From Sulfurovum sp. TSL1 (GTDB lineage: Bacteria > Campylobacterota > Campylobacteria > Campylobacterales > Sulfurovaceae), in assembly GCF_019972135.1 (NCBI RefSeq), contig NZ_BPFI01000002.1, forward strand, positions 1 to 64,000: DNA of 64,000 nt, given 5' to 3'. Position 1 is the first letter of the stretch. The number at the start of each line of letters is the position of its first letter. Positions 36,495 through 44,429 of this stretch are shown here, in pieces. The notes under the pieces are model-generated. The model ran no database searches. It was not told where the DNA came from and saw nothing but the letters and a program-made list of their open reading frames with translations. The translations under genes and the position numbers were made by a program.

Positions 36495-36506
36495 ACTATG
36501 TATTAA

Positions 36507-36740
36507 ATGATAACAGCCATCCATCATAAAATATATACTTTACGTGGTAAGCAGATTATGCCGGACTTTGATCTAGCAGAGCTTTATCAGATTGAAACAA
36601 GAGTATTAAACCAAGCAGTTAAACGAAATATTGAAAGGTTTCCACAAGACTTTATGTTTCAATTGAAGGTAGAGGAGTTTGAAAACTTGAAATCACAATT
36701 TGTGACATCAAGTTTTGAAGCAAGACAGATGAGAAAGTGA
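36507..36740 (+). pseudogene. truncated ORF6N-domain protein (phage antirepressor-like)
   Basis: 77 aa matching the N-terminal ORF6N DNA-binding domain: [20 protein letters not shown], then [17 protein letters not shown] and SQFVTSS. Full-length relatives continue with an aromatic FTEQGV-type segment and a long C-terminal region; here the reading frame ends soon after at ARQMRK. ORF6N proteins are carried by phages and mobile islands, so this is probably a decayed mobile-element gene. A functional mini-protein cannot be excluded, since a ribosome binding site (TTAGGAGTAAC) is kept. Confidence 0.7.
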
Positions 36741-36753
36741 TAAGGTTGATAAA

Positions 36754-37098
36754 ATGACAAGAGAAGATCCTAAAAAATTCGGTAATGAGAGCGAGACCTT
36801 GGCCACACGTTTTTTAGAACAGGAAGGTTTCGTGATCTTGGAGCGTAATTACTTTGCACGTAAACTTGGCGAGATAGATATTATCGCTAAAAGAGATGAT
36901 GTCCTGCATTTTATCGAAGTGAAAAGCGGGAAAACAGACTTTGATCCAGTCTATAATGTGACACCTTCCAAACTGCGAAAAGTGATCAACTCTGCACACT
37001 ATTACCTGAAAACAAAAAAATTAGATATGCCATTTTCGATCGATGCACTGATCATTCGCTATAGAGAAGTAGAATTTATAGAGAATGTTACGCTATAA
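36754..37098 (+). CDS. YraN/UPF0102 family endonuclease-like protein
   Basis: 114-aa member of UPF0102, a restriction-endonuclease-like fold often near DNA processing genes. The conserved core is visible: GNESETLATRFLEQEGFVIL, then the catalytic-type motifs GEIDIIAKRDDVLHFIEVKSG (D...E-x-K). Cellular role unsettled. It begins 13 bases after the ORF6N remnant. Confidence 0.88.
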   Translation: MTREDPKKFGNESETLATRFLEQEGFVILERNYFARKLGEIDIIAKRDDVLHFIEVKSGKTDFDPVYNVTPSKLRKVINSAHYYLKTKKLDMPFSIDALIIRYREVEFIENVTL

Positions 37099-37128
37099 TC
37101 TGCTTAATGATACTTTAAAGGCACCTAT

Positions 37129-37920
37129 ATGAGACTCTCCGATGAGCAGCTGCAACAATTTCATCAAAATGGTTTTATCGTCTTAAGAAATTTTTTACCC
37201 CAGGAAAAATGTGACGCGATATTGGATGTCGCCAAAGCACATTTAGAACATAAAATTGAACCGATTGAAACAGAGATAGGGTATGATGAGAGATCCAAAG
37301 AGTATCGTACCAATGTCGTGGATTATAGCAGTGGATCCAATGAAGCGCATATGATCGTCCGCAGGTTACGGCAGGTGTATGAGAGAGATGTCCTTTTCAA
37401 AGAGTGGATGGAAAATGCCGATATCCGTCCTGTTCTGCAGCAGATACTGGATGACAAAGTGGTGATAACAACCGCCCATCATAACTCTATTATGACAAAA
37501 ATGCCTCATTACAGCAGGGCAACGGCCTGGCATCAGGACAGAAGATATTGGCGCTATTCAGACAATAATCTGGTGAGTGTATGGTTGGCTTTGGATGATG
37601 AGTACAGTGAGAACGGTGTGCTTGAATTCATACCTGGAAGCCATGTGATGCAATTCAAGCCTGAGCAGTTTGATGCAAAAGAGTATTTTAGAGAAGACAC
37701 GAAAGAGAATGTCGCGCTGATAGCACAAAAGGTCTCCACGCCACTTAAAAAAGGCGATGTGATCATCTTCCACTCTTTACTGCTGCATAGGGCAAACAAG
37801 AACAGTACCGATAAAGCCAAAATATCCTTTGTCTATACGGTAAAGGGAGAAAGGACGATGGCTATAGAAGGGACACGCTCTTCTCAATATCCAGAGATCC
37901 GACTGGAAGAAATAGAATAA
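37129..37920 (+). CDS. phytanoyl-CoA dioxygenase (PhyH) family protein
   Basis: 263-aa Fe(II)/2-oxoglutarate-dependent dioxygenase-like protein. The iron facial triad is suggested by AWHQDRRYW (His and Asp) and the distal His in IIFHSLLLHRANKN, with PGSH in FIPGSHVMQF. The N-terminus GFIVLRNFLPQEKCD is typical of PhyH proteins. Substrate unknown. It follows yraN by 30 bases and ends in a hairpin terminator. Confidence 0.83.
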   Translation: MRLSDEQLQQFHQNGFIVLRNFLPQEKCDAILDVAKAHLEHKIEPIETEIGYDERSKEYRTNVVDYSSGSNEAHMIVRRLRQVYERDVLFKEWMENADIRPVLQQILDDKVVITTAHHNSIMTKMPHYSRATAWHQDRRYWRYSDNNLVSVWLALDDEYSENGVLEFIPGSHVMQFKPEQFDAKEYFREDTKENVALIAQKVSTPLKKGDVIIFHSLLLHRANKNSTDKAKISFVYTVKGERTMAIEGTRSSQYPEIRLEEIE

Positions 37921-37940
37921 GAGGATTTTTATCCTCTTTG
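37920..37940 (+). terminator. terminator after PhyH-family gene
   Basis: AGAGGAT-TTTT-ATCCTCT followed by TTG, overlapping the stop codon; 7-bp perfect stem. Confidence 0.65.
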
Positions 37941-37942
37941 TA

Positions 37943-38020
37943 TATAATTAGGACAAAAGATAGATAATTTTAAAAAATATAAGCTATAACAATAGTTTTT
38001 ATAAGAAATTAGGTTATACT
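37943..38020 (+). promoter_or_regulatory. candidate tandem promoters for trxA
   Basis: TATAAT at 37943-37948 and TATACT at 38015-38020 both point to trxA (ATG 38049). The nearer box is 28 bases from the start codon and precedes the AAAGGAAATAAAT ribosome binding site. Confidence 0.4.
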
Positions 38021-38048
38021 ATTTATATAAAATTTAAAGGAAATAAAT

Positions 38049-38366
38049 ATGGCAAAATATGTAGATTTAACAGCTGAAAATTTTGATGCGACTATCGCTG
38101 AAGGTGTAACAATGGTAGACTTTTGGGCTCCATGGTGTGGACCTTGTAGAATGATCGCACCAGTGATCGAAGAGCTTGCAGAAGATTTTGATGGGAAAGC
38201 GACTATCTGTAAAGTCAATACTGATGAGCAGCAAGATATCGCAGTAAAATATGGCATCAGATCTATTCCAGCGATCCTTTTCTTTAAAGACGGTGAGTTG
38301 GTAGACCAAATGGTAGGTGCAGCTTCGAAAGATGCATTTGCTGAAAAGATCAACGCACAACTGTAA
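38049..38366 (+). CDS. trxA: thioredoxin
   Basis: 105-aa thioredoxin with the WCGPC redox centre (Cys30, Cys33), preceded by VDFWAPW and followed by the cis-proline region YGIRSIPAILFF. Cytoplasmic disulfide reductant, recharged by TrxB encoded next. It has its own promoter and terminator, so it is not strictly co-transcribed with trxB. Confidence 0.97.
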   Translation: MAKYVDLTAENFDATIAEGVTMVDFWAPWCGPCRMIAPVIEELAEDFDGKATICKVNTDEQQDIAVKYGIRSIPAILFFKDGELVDQMVGAASKDAFAEKINAQL

Positions 38367-38380
38367 GTGATACATTTAAG

Positions 38381-38400
38381 AGAGGGTTTCCCTCTTTTAA
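38381..38400 (+). terminator. terminator after trxA
   Basis: AGAGGG-TTT-CCCTCT followed by TTTAA. Confidence 0.7.
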
Positions 38401-38513
38401 AACTTCTTTCATATCTATATTTAGATAAAATCTCCTAAAATTTTTAACCAAGTATTTTCATTGTATAATAGATAGTATTTGCTTAAGTATTTTACTTAGT
38501 TCAAGGATTCAGA

Positions 38514-39452
38514 ATGTTAGACTGTGCAATCATCGGTGGAGGACCGGCCGGACTTACAGCCGGACTCTACACCACAAGAGGCGGGCTTAAAAATGTTACA
38601 CTGTTTGAGACGGGTATGCCTGGCGGGCAGATCACACAGAGTTCTGAGATAGAGAACTACCCCGGATTCTTTGAACATGATAAAACAGGTATGGATTTTA
38701 TGGACACGTGGCAAAAGCAGTGTTTTCACTTCGGTCTTAAACATGAGATGAAAAAAGTAGAACGTGTGGCAAAAACAGGTGAGTACTTTACCGTTACACT
38801 GGAAGGCGATGAAAAGGTTGAAGCGATGACCGTCATCGTTTGTACAGGTTCCACACCTAAAAAGGCCGGTGTCAAAGGCGAAGATAAATACTTTGGAAAA
38901 GGTGTGAGCACCTGTGCCACCTGTGACGGCTTTTTTTACAAAGACAAGCCTGTGACCGTACTTGGCGGAGGTGATACCGCACTTGAAGAGGCATTTTATC
39001 TCTCCAATATCTGCTCAGATGTCTACGTGGTACACCGGAGAGATGAATTTAGAACAGCACCTTCGACTTTAGACAGAGTGAAAAGAAAAGAGAATATACA
39101 TCTGATCACCAATGCTGTCATCGACGAAGTGCTTGGAGATGCTACGGGTGTCACAGGGGTCAACATCAAGCATAATGACGGGACCATGACACATATGGAC
39201 AATACAGGATTGTTCGTTTTTGTGGGACATAATGTCAACAACGCGGTACTGAAAGATGAGAACGGTGATTTCATCTGTGAGATGAATGACTGTGGACAGG
39301 TGATCGTGGATCTAAGGATGAGAACATCACTGGAAGGTCTTTTTGCGGCAGGAGATATACGCATAGAAGCACCCAAACAAGTGGTTTCAGCGGCAGGTGA
39401 CGGTTCAGTAGCCGCACTTCAGGTAATTTCATATATACAGGAGCAACAGTAG
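38514..39452 (+). CDS. trxB: thioredoxin reductase
   Basis: 312-aa FAD/NADPH enzyme reducing thioredoxin. FAD-binding GGGPAGLTAGLY at the N-terminus, redox pair CATC (Cys134, Cys137), second dinucleotide loop GGGDTALEEAFYL and C-terminal LFAAGDI are intact. A TATAAT at 38464-38469 precedes it, and CAAGGATTCAGA serves as ribosome binding site. dapB begins directly at the base after its stop. Confidence 0.96.
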   Translation: MLDCAIIGGGPAGLTAGLYTTRGGLKNVTLFETGMPGGQITQSSEIENYPGFFEHDKTGMDFMDTWQKQCFHFGLKHEMKKVERVAKTGEYFTVTLEGDEKVEAMTVIVCTGSTPKKAGVKGEDKYFGKGVSTCATCDGFFYKDKPVTVLGGGDTALEEAFYLSNICSDVYVVHRRDEFRTAPSTLDRVKRKENIHLITNAVIDEVLGDATGVTGVNIKHNDGTMTHMDNTGLFVFVGHNVNNAVLKDENGDFICEMNDCGQVIVDLRMRTSLEGLFAAGDIRIEAPKQVVSAAGDGSVAALQVISYIQEQQ

Positions 39453-40220
39453 ATGGCAAAAGTCGGTATAGTAGGTAGTACAGGTAGAATGGGTGCACAC
39501 CTGATCAAGAATGTTCTGGAGCATGAGGTATTGGAACTGAGTGTTTTACATGTATTTGGTGAATTAAAAACGGATGTGCCTTCTGATGTATTGGTGACCA
39601 ACAGTATGAAAACAGTGCTTGAAAACTGTGATGTCGTGATAGATTTTTCAGCACCTGCAGCCACACAGGAACTTTGCGAAGAAGCATTAAAGAACCCTAC
39701 ACCACTGGTGATCGCAACCACAGGATTTACGCAACATCAGCAAAATCTTCTTACAGAAGCTTCAAAAGAAATGCCGGTACTTTATGCATCAAATATGTCA
39801 GCAGGTATCGCACTTTTAAAACAGTTGGTAGAGCAGGTGGCAGCTACACTGGTAGATTTTGATATCGAGATCGTGGAACAGCACCATAGACATAAAGTGG
39901 ATGCGCCAAGCGGTACGGCCTTAACGTTGGGTGAATTCGCAGCAAAAGGCAGAGGTCTGGATCTTGATGATGTACGTATTTCCGGAAGAGATGGCCAGAT
40001 CGGAGCAAGATCCAAAGACGAGATCGCCGTGATGGCGCTTCGTGGCGGTGATATTGTAGGTCGACATACGGTTGGTTTTTATAATGATGGGGAGTTCCTG
40101 GAACTCAACCATACAGCTACCAGTAGAGAGACTTTTTCAAAAGGTGCGATCCGTGCGGCAGCATGGCTTGTAGATCAAAAGAGTGGTCTTTACTCAATAA
40201 ATGATTGTTTAGGAATTTAA
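39453..40220 (+). CDS. dapB: 4-hydroxy-tetrahydrodipicolinate reductase
   Basis: 255-aa DapB of the lysine/diaminopimelate pathway. The N-terminal GSTGRMGAHLIKNV binds NAD(P)H, and the catalytic segment EQHHRHKVDAPSGTAL is intact. VVIDFSAPAAT and IATTGFTQHQ are also family motifs. It abuts trxB with no gap (the stop TAG is followed immediately by ATG) and purF starts one base after its own stop, so the three are one transcription unit. Confidence 0.96.
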   Translation: MAKVGIVGSTGRMGAHLIKNVLEHEVLELSVLHVFGELKTDVPSDVLVTNSMKTVLENCDVVIDFSAPAATQELCEEALKNPTPLVIATTGFTQHQQNLLTEASKEMPVLYASNMSAGIALLKQLVEQVAATLVDFDIEIVEQHHRHKVDAPSGTALTLGEFAAKGRGLDLDDVRISGRDGQIGARSKDEIAVMALRGGDIVGRHTVGFYNDGEFLELNHTATSRETFSKGAIRAAAWLVDQKSGLYSINDCLGI

Positions 40221-40221
40221 T

Positions 40222-41592
40222 ATGTGTGCAATAGTCGGTGTATTCGGTGCAAAAAAAGCTTCTACAGTAGCGTATTATTCGCTCTTCTCAATGCAACATC
40301 GTGGACAGGAAGCTACAGGTATTTCTGCAGCCAACGGTCAACGTATCATGTTGTATAAAAAACGCGGTATGGTATCAGATGTTTTTTCACAAGCAACACT
40401 TGATAAGTTAGATGGTGGATGTGCTGTAGGGCACAATCGTTACTCTACAGCAGGAAGTGAATCTGCCGGAGACGCACAGCCTGTATTTGCCAAGTACAAA
40501 CTTGGAGAGATATCGGTCGTACACAATGGCAATCTTATCAATAAACATGAAGTAAGAAATGAACTGATAGACAGAGGTGCCATTTTTCAGACAGATATGG
40601 ATACGGAAAACATTATTCACCTCATAGCAAAATCTCAAAAAGATTCTTTGGTGGATCGTATCAAGGACATGCTGACAAAGATAGAAGGGGCATACTGTTT
40701 GGCGATCCAAAGCCGCTCTAAAATGTTTGTGATCCGTGATCGTTTTGGTATTCGCCCTCTCAGTCTGGGTAAACTAAGCGACGGTGGATATATTGTCGCT
40801 TCTGAAACCTGTGCATTTGATCTGGTAGGTGCGGAGTTCATACGTGATGTAGAACCTGGAGAGATGCTTATCTTTGAAGAGGGGAAAGAACCTGTTTCGG
40901 AACAAGTCTTCGAAGCGGATTTCCACCCTTGTGCTTTTGAATATATCTACTTTGCCAGACCGGATTCTATTATCGACGGAAAAAATGTCTATGAAATGCG
41001 TTTAGAGATGGGGAAAAGACTTGCCAGAGAGGTACCTGCGGATGTGGATCTTGTACTTCCTGTACCAGATTCCGGTGTGGCTGCTGCCAAAGGTTACGCG
41101 GATGGTCTGGGTATCCCATTTGAGATGGGTATTGTACGTAATCACTATGTGGGACGTACATTTATCGAGCCGACGCAGGAGATACGTGACCTTAAGGTCA
41201 AACTGAAACTCTCTCCTGTCAAACACTTGATAGAAGGAAAAAGAGTAGCTATCATTGATGACTCATTGGTACGCGGTACGACCTCTAAACAGATCGTACG
41301 TATGCTTAAAGAAGCAGGTGCCAAAGAGGTACATATGCGTATTGCTGCGCCTGAGATCAAATATCCATGCCGTTATGGTATTGATACACCAACCAAAATG
41401 GAGTTGATCTCTACAAAGTTCACACCGGAAGAGATCGCAGAAAAAATTGACGCGGATTCACTAGGTTTCCTTTCTATTGAAGGGCTGAAAGAGTCACTTG
41501 GAACGGAAAGAAACTACTCTTTGGTGAGCTTTGACGGAAACTATTTTGCCGGCGGTAATGCAGATAGTCCAGGGTGTGCCGGAGGCTGCTAG
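40222..41592 (+). CDS. purF: amidophosphoribosyltransferase, probable iron-sulfur type
   Basis: 456-aa glutamine PRPP amidotransferase, first step of purine synthesis. The Ntn nucleophile is Cys2 directly after the initiator Met, without the longer propeptide of the Bacillus enzyme. QHRGQEATGIS and GHNRYSTAG belong to the glutaminase domain; VAIIDDSLVRGTTS is the PRPP loop. Cys237, Cys383, Cys452 and Cys456 sit where the Bacillus-type enzyme binds a [4Fe-4S] cluster, suggesting oxygen-sensitive control. Last gene of trxB-dapB-purF; a strong terminator follows. Confidence 0.94.
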   Translation: MCAIVGVFGAKKASTVAYYSLFSMQHRGQEATGISAANGQRIMLYKKRGMVSDVFSQATLDKLDGGCAVGHNRYSTAGSESAGDAQPVFAKYKLGEISVVHNGNLINKHEVRNELIDRGAIFQTDMDTENIIHLIAKSQKDSLVDRIKDMLTKIEGAYCLAIQSRSKMFVIRDRFGIRPLSLGKLSDGGYIVASETCAFDLVGAEFIRDVEPGEMLIFEEGKEPVSEQVFEADFHPCAFEYIYFARPDSIIDGKNVYEMRLEMGKRLAREVPADVDLVLPVPDSGVAAAKGYADGLGIPFEMGIVRNHYVGRTFIEPTQEIRDLKVKLKLSPVKHLIEGKRVAIIDDSLVRGTTSKQIVRMLKEAGAKEVHMRIAAPEIKYPCRYGIDTPTKMELISTKFTPEEIAEKIDADSLGFLSIEGLKESLGTERNYSLVSFDGNYFAGGNADSPGCAGGC

Positions 41593-41605
41593 ATCTATTT
41601 TAGAA

Positions 41606-41640
41606 AGAGTGTAAATGAATGATTTGCACTCTACTTTTTT
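41606..41640 (+). terminator. terminator after purF
   Basis: AGAGTGTAAAT-GAATG-ATTTGCACTCT, 11-bp stem with one G-T wobble, then ACTTTTTT. The hairpin ends at the convergent hisIE stop. Confidence 0.85.
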
Positions 41641-42296
41641 CGTCCCTCTTTCTCTTCTATGCCACTTAATCCAAATCGTCTTGCAAGTTCCTGTTTGACC
41701 CTGTCCGGAGAGATATCTCTATATCCCAGCCCTACGAGTGTATGATAGAGAAGGTCGGCAGATTCGTAGATGACCTGTTCATCACTCTCTTCATTGATCG
41801 CAACACATACTTCATCTGCCTCTTCACGGATCTTGGAGAGCATGAGTGCTTTATCATCTAAAAGTTTTTTCGTCCATGACTTTGCTTCCGCAGGGGCATG
41901 TTTACGTTCTAATATGGTGTGGTAGAGTGTATCGACCACACCATAGATAGCGTCCGTATCTACCTCTTGCTCCAAGACCACTTTGTCTTGCATCACAGAA
42001 GTGAAGAAACAGCTTTTACGTCCCGTATGACAGGCGACGCCGTTTTGTTTTATCTTGAGTATCACAGTATCTGCATCGCAGTCAAGAAGCACATCTTTGA
42101 CCTCTTGGGTATGGTTGGAACTTTCACCTTTTTTCCATATACGTTGTTTGCTTCGGCTGAAGTAGTGGGCATATCCTGTAGAGAGTGTAAGGTTGTACGC
42201 TTCTTCATTCATGTATGCGAGCATGAGCACTTCATTGTTCTCATGATCTTGAGCGATCGCAGGGATGAGGGGGTTTTTATTCCAATCTATTTGCAT
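41631..42296 (-). CDS. hisIE: bifunctional phosphoribosyl-AMP cyclohydrolase/phosphoribosyl-ATP pyrophosphatase
   Basis: 221-aa HisI-HisE fusion for two early steps of histidine synthesis. The N-terminal HisI part (about 1-110) shows LMLAYMNEEAY, YFSRSKQRIWKKGESS, DCDADTVILK and QNGVACHTGRKSCF with the metal cysteines. The C-terminal HisE part (about 118-215) has the nucleotide pyrophosphatase motif EADEVCVAI and YESADLLYHTLV. Full-length, starting after GGAGATTCTCTT. Confidence 0.95.
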   Translation of the reverse strand: MQIDWNKNPLIPAIAQDHENNEVLMLAYMNEEAYNLTLSTGYAHYFSRSKQRIWKKGESSNHTQEVKDVLLDCDADTVILKIKQNGVACHTGRKSCFFTSVMQDKVVLEQEVDTDAIYGVVDTLYHTILERKHAPAEAKSWTKKLLDDKALMLSKIREEADEVCVAINEESDEQVIYESADLLYHTLVGLGYRDISPDRVKQELARRFGLSGIEEKEGRKK

Positions 42297-42434
42297 AAGA
42301 GAATCTCCATCAGGAAAATATTTGTTCGTATTATAACTATAGTATACATTGGGAGAGCTTTTTTATCTGTTGGGCCAACAGACAGAGACCATCAAATTAA
42401 GAAATCTTTTAGGATAAATGTCTGATTTTTGAAT

Positions 42435-42440
42435 TATAAT
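42435..42440 (+). promoter_or_regulatory. -10 box for uORF and oxygenase gene
   Basis: TATAAT in GAATTATAATGTC, 35 bases before the 15-codon uORF at 42475. Confidence 0.5.
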
Positions 42441-42474
42441 GTCACGCTAGATTTGAAGGGCCAAGGAGCTTTTT

Positions 42475-42522
42475 ATGTACCATTGTTTTAACCCATTTCA
42501 CCTTACTGTGTACACACGATGA
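42475..42522 (+). CDS. 15-residue upstream ORF coupled to oxygenase gene
   Basis: Short ORF MYHCFNPFHLTVYTR. A good ribosome binding site (CCAAGGAGC) lies six bases before its ATG. Its TGA stop overlaps the ATG of the next gene in the classical ATGA arrangement. The downstream gene has no ribosome binding site of its own, so ribosomes finishing the uORF probably initiate it. Either a coupling/leader peptide or simply a device to set expression. Confidence 0.55.
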   Translation: MYHCFNPFHLTVYTR

Positions 42523-43241
42523 TACAGATCAGTACCCATATCTATTGTGATCCTTTATTCGAGAATATAGAAATAGAAAATAGACTTTTACCCAGTCAAT
42601 ATAAAGCGTATCCCTATCTCATCATTAAAAACTTTTTTTCACAAGAGGCTTGTGAGGAACTGGCTTCTTTGGTACAGGAGGATGAGGAGACCAAGAGAAA
42701 AGCAAAAGTAAAAAAAGAGGTGATCACCGGTATTGTCCAAGCGGATATTGTAGAAGCGTACAGAAAGACCAATATTTATAAATTGGATCCTTTTTACCAG
42801 AAGTACTATGATGCGCAATTCAGTAAATATAAACCCATGATAGAAGCGTATTTTACTATTGCCTTGACGCTCTCAACCGATGTACAGGTACTCGAATACA
42901 AAAAAGGATTTTTCTATGTGAAGCATGCGGATGATTCCAGTGAGATCATTGATAAAGATGAACAGACCGTAGGATTTAAAGTGGTAGCACCGCAGCGAAA
43001 ACTCTCAACCGTACTGTTCGCCACAAGCCACGCAAGTAAGGCGGATGAAAAGGGTCTAAGTTTTTCTGGCGGGGAATTGATGTTCAATTATCTCTATGAT
43101 AAAGGCGGAGAACCTGTCAAGATCCAACCAGAGGCGGGAGACATGATCATTTTTCCAAGCAATCCCTATTTTTCGCATGAAGTATTGCCTGTTGAAGAGG
43201 GGTATAGACTGACTTTAGTGCAGTGGCATGATGCGATGTAG
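42519..43241 (+). CDS. 2OG-Fe(II) oxygenase-like protein (prolyl-4-hydroxylase fold)
   Basis: 240-aa protein resembling the double-stranded beta-helix dioxygenases. The iron site is suggested by FYVKHADDS (His and Asp) and FSHEVLPVEEGYRLTLVQWH (distal His, then Arg for 2-oxoglutarate). FSGGELMFN and PEAGDMIIFPSNPYFSHEV are classic for the prolyl-4-hydroxylase/PKHD branch. The N-terminal part YLIIKNFFSQEACEELASLV also fits. Substrate unknown. Translation is apparently coupled to the 15-codon uORF upstream. Confidence 0.78.
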   Translation: MIQISTHIYCDPLFENIEIENRLLPSQYKAYPYLIIKNFFSQEACEELASLVQEDEETKRKAKVKKEVITGIVQADIVEAYRKTNIYKLDPFYQKYYDAQFSKYKPMIEAYFTIALTLSTDVQVLEYKKGFFYVKHADDSSEIIDKDEQTVGFKVVAPQRKLSTVLFATSHASKADEKGLSFSGGELMFNYLYDKGGEPVKIQPEAGDMIIFPSNPYFSHEVLPVEEGYRLTLVQWHDAM

Positions 43242-43287
43242 GATGATCGCTGTGATCTAAAATGAAGAGGGAATGAAGTAAGGGGAT

Positions 43288-43311
43288 GTATGGCGGAAAG
43301 CTCCACCATAC
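43288..43311. terminator. hairpin between convergent oxygenase and SPFH genes
   Basis: GTATGG/CCATAC outer stem plus GGA/TCC inner stem around one mismatch. Lies 47 bases after the oxygenase stop and 9 before the SPFH stop. Confidence 0.45.
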
Positions 43312-43319
43312 GTTAGAGA

Positions 43320-44417
43320 TTATTGCTGTTGTCCCATCAGGCGTTGCTGGTCTTTACCTTTTGCATCTACCCAGATATTCGGTACAGCACCGCCAGGTGT
43401 CAGGAAGATCTGTGCATCTCTATTGACCTTCAGCGCTTCATTGAATTTACTTTGCGTTTTGATCTGCTCTAGTTGCAGAAGCTCAGCTGTCAATGAGTTG
43501 GAGATCAATTTATTGGCTTTGGCCTGCTCCTCTGCTTCAATACGTATCTTATCCGCCTCACCTTGCGCTTCGATACGGTTTCTTTCTGCTTCACCTCGCG
43601 CTACTTCTGCAGCTCTTTGTGCTTGTTGTTTTGCTTTTTCTTTCTCTTGTTCTGCAATGGTCACATCTTGTTTCGCGATCTGTACTCTTTCTATTTGATC
43701 TTTGATCTTTGGAGGAAGGTTGATCGTTCTAAGTTCAACAGAAGAGAGTATAACCGGTTTGTTTTCAAGCGAATCCACACTCTCTTTGACTTTTGTTTCA
43801 ATAGCTTTTGCTATTTCATTACGCATTTCAGGAAGTTGTTCAGCAGTATAGCGTCCGACTACGTCACGTACCACTTCACGCACTTTAGAGTTGATGATCT
43901 TCTCTTCCCAGCTCGTACCCCATTTTTCAATCGTTGCCGGTGCACTTTCTGCTTTAAGTCTGTACTGTACCGCAATATCTATATTGACCGTCAGTCCCCT
44001 TTTGTCAAGTACGGTGATCGCCGGGTTTCTTTTGAGCCCTCCTTCAAGGTTTCTGTAGGCATCACCCAGCTCACCTGTTCTTACATCAGAGTATGTGATC
44101 ATTCGGATACGTGTGTTGACCGGAATGATCTTTTGAAGCACAGGGATAAAAAAGTGCAGTCCTGCCTCAAGAGGTTTTTCTTCAAATTTACCCGTATTGA
44201 TCTTAATACCCACTTCACCGGAGTTGATGATCGTAAATGGTTTAAGTACAAAAAGTGCAAATCCGATAGCAATGATAATGAACATCCAAGGTGCACCTTT
44301 CCCGATATTGTTGAACGGGTTATTGAAATTGCTTCCCCCGCCACGGTTATTGTCATCGTTCGTTGAGCTGTTACTCGGTCTTTTCTTTTTAAAATAGTCG
44401 TTCATATCTGCTGGCAT
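43320..44417 (-). CDS. SPFH/prohibitin-family membrane protein
   Basis: 365-aa protein with a polar, Asn/Gly-rich N-terminus (1-40), one membrane helix (about 43-62, PWMFIIIAIGFALFVLKPF) and then an SPFH domain (INSGEVGIKINTGKFEEKPLEAGLHF onward). A long charged coiled coil follows (about 245-310, rich in AEQEKEKAKQQAQ-type sequence), then a short tail. Prohibitin/HflK-like proteins form large ring assemblies that influence membrane proteases and lipid domains. Start chosen at the first ATG because AAGGATAAAC lies at correct spacing; a second ATG is 12 bases on. Confidence 0.87.
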   Translation of the reverse strand: MPADMNDYFKKKRPSNSSTNDDNNRGGGSNFNNPFNNIGKGAPWMFIIIAIGFALFVLKPFTIINSGEVGIKINTGKFEEKPLEAGLHFFIPVLQKIIPVNTRIRMITYSDVRTGELGDAYRNLEGGLKRNPAITVLDKRGLTVNIDIAVQYRLKAESAPATIEKWGTSWEEKIINSKVREVVRDVVGRYTAEQLPEMRNEIAKAIETKVKESVDSLENKPVILSSVELRTINLPPKIKDQIERVQIAKQDVTIAEQEKEKAKQQAQRAAEVARGEAERNRIEAQGEADKIRIEAEEQAKANKLISNSLTAELLQLEQIKTQSKFNEALKVNRDAQIFLTPGGAVPNIWVDAKGKDQQRLMGQQQ

Positions 44418-44429
44418 GTTTATCCTTAT

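Noticed and set aside
36280-36506. SAM or cobalamin riboswitch upstream of metE
   Set aside because: I looked for the conserved cores and saw none. A covariance-model search would settle it.
43563-44366. 267-aa open frame opposite the SPFH gene
   Set aside because: Composition is extreme in Phe, Arg, Cys and Ser, typical of an antisense shadow; the SPFH protein on the other strand has clear domains and a good ribosome binding site.
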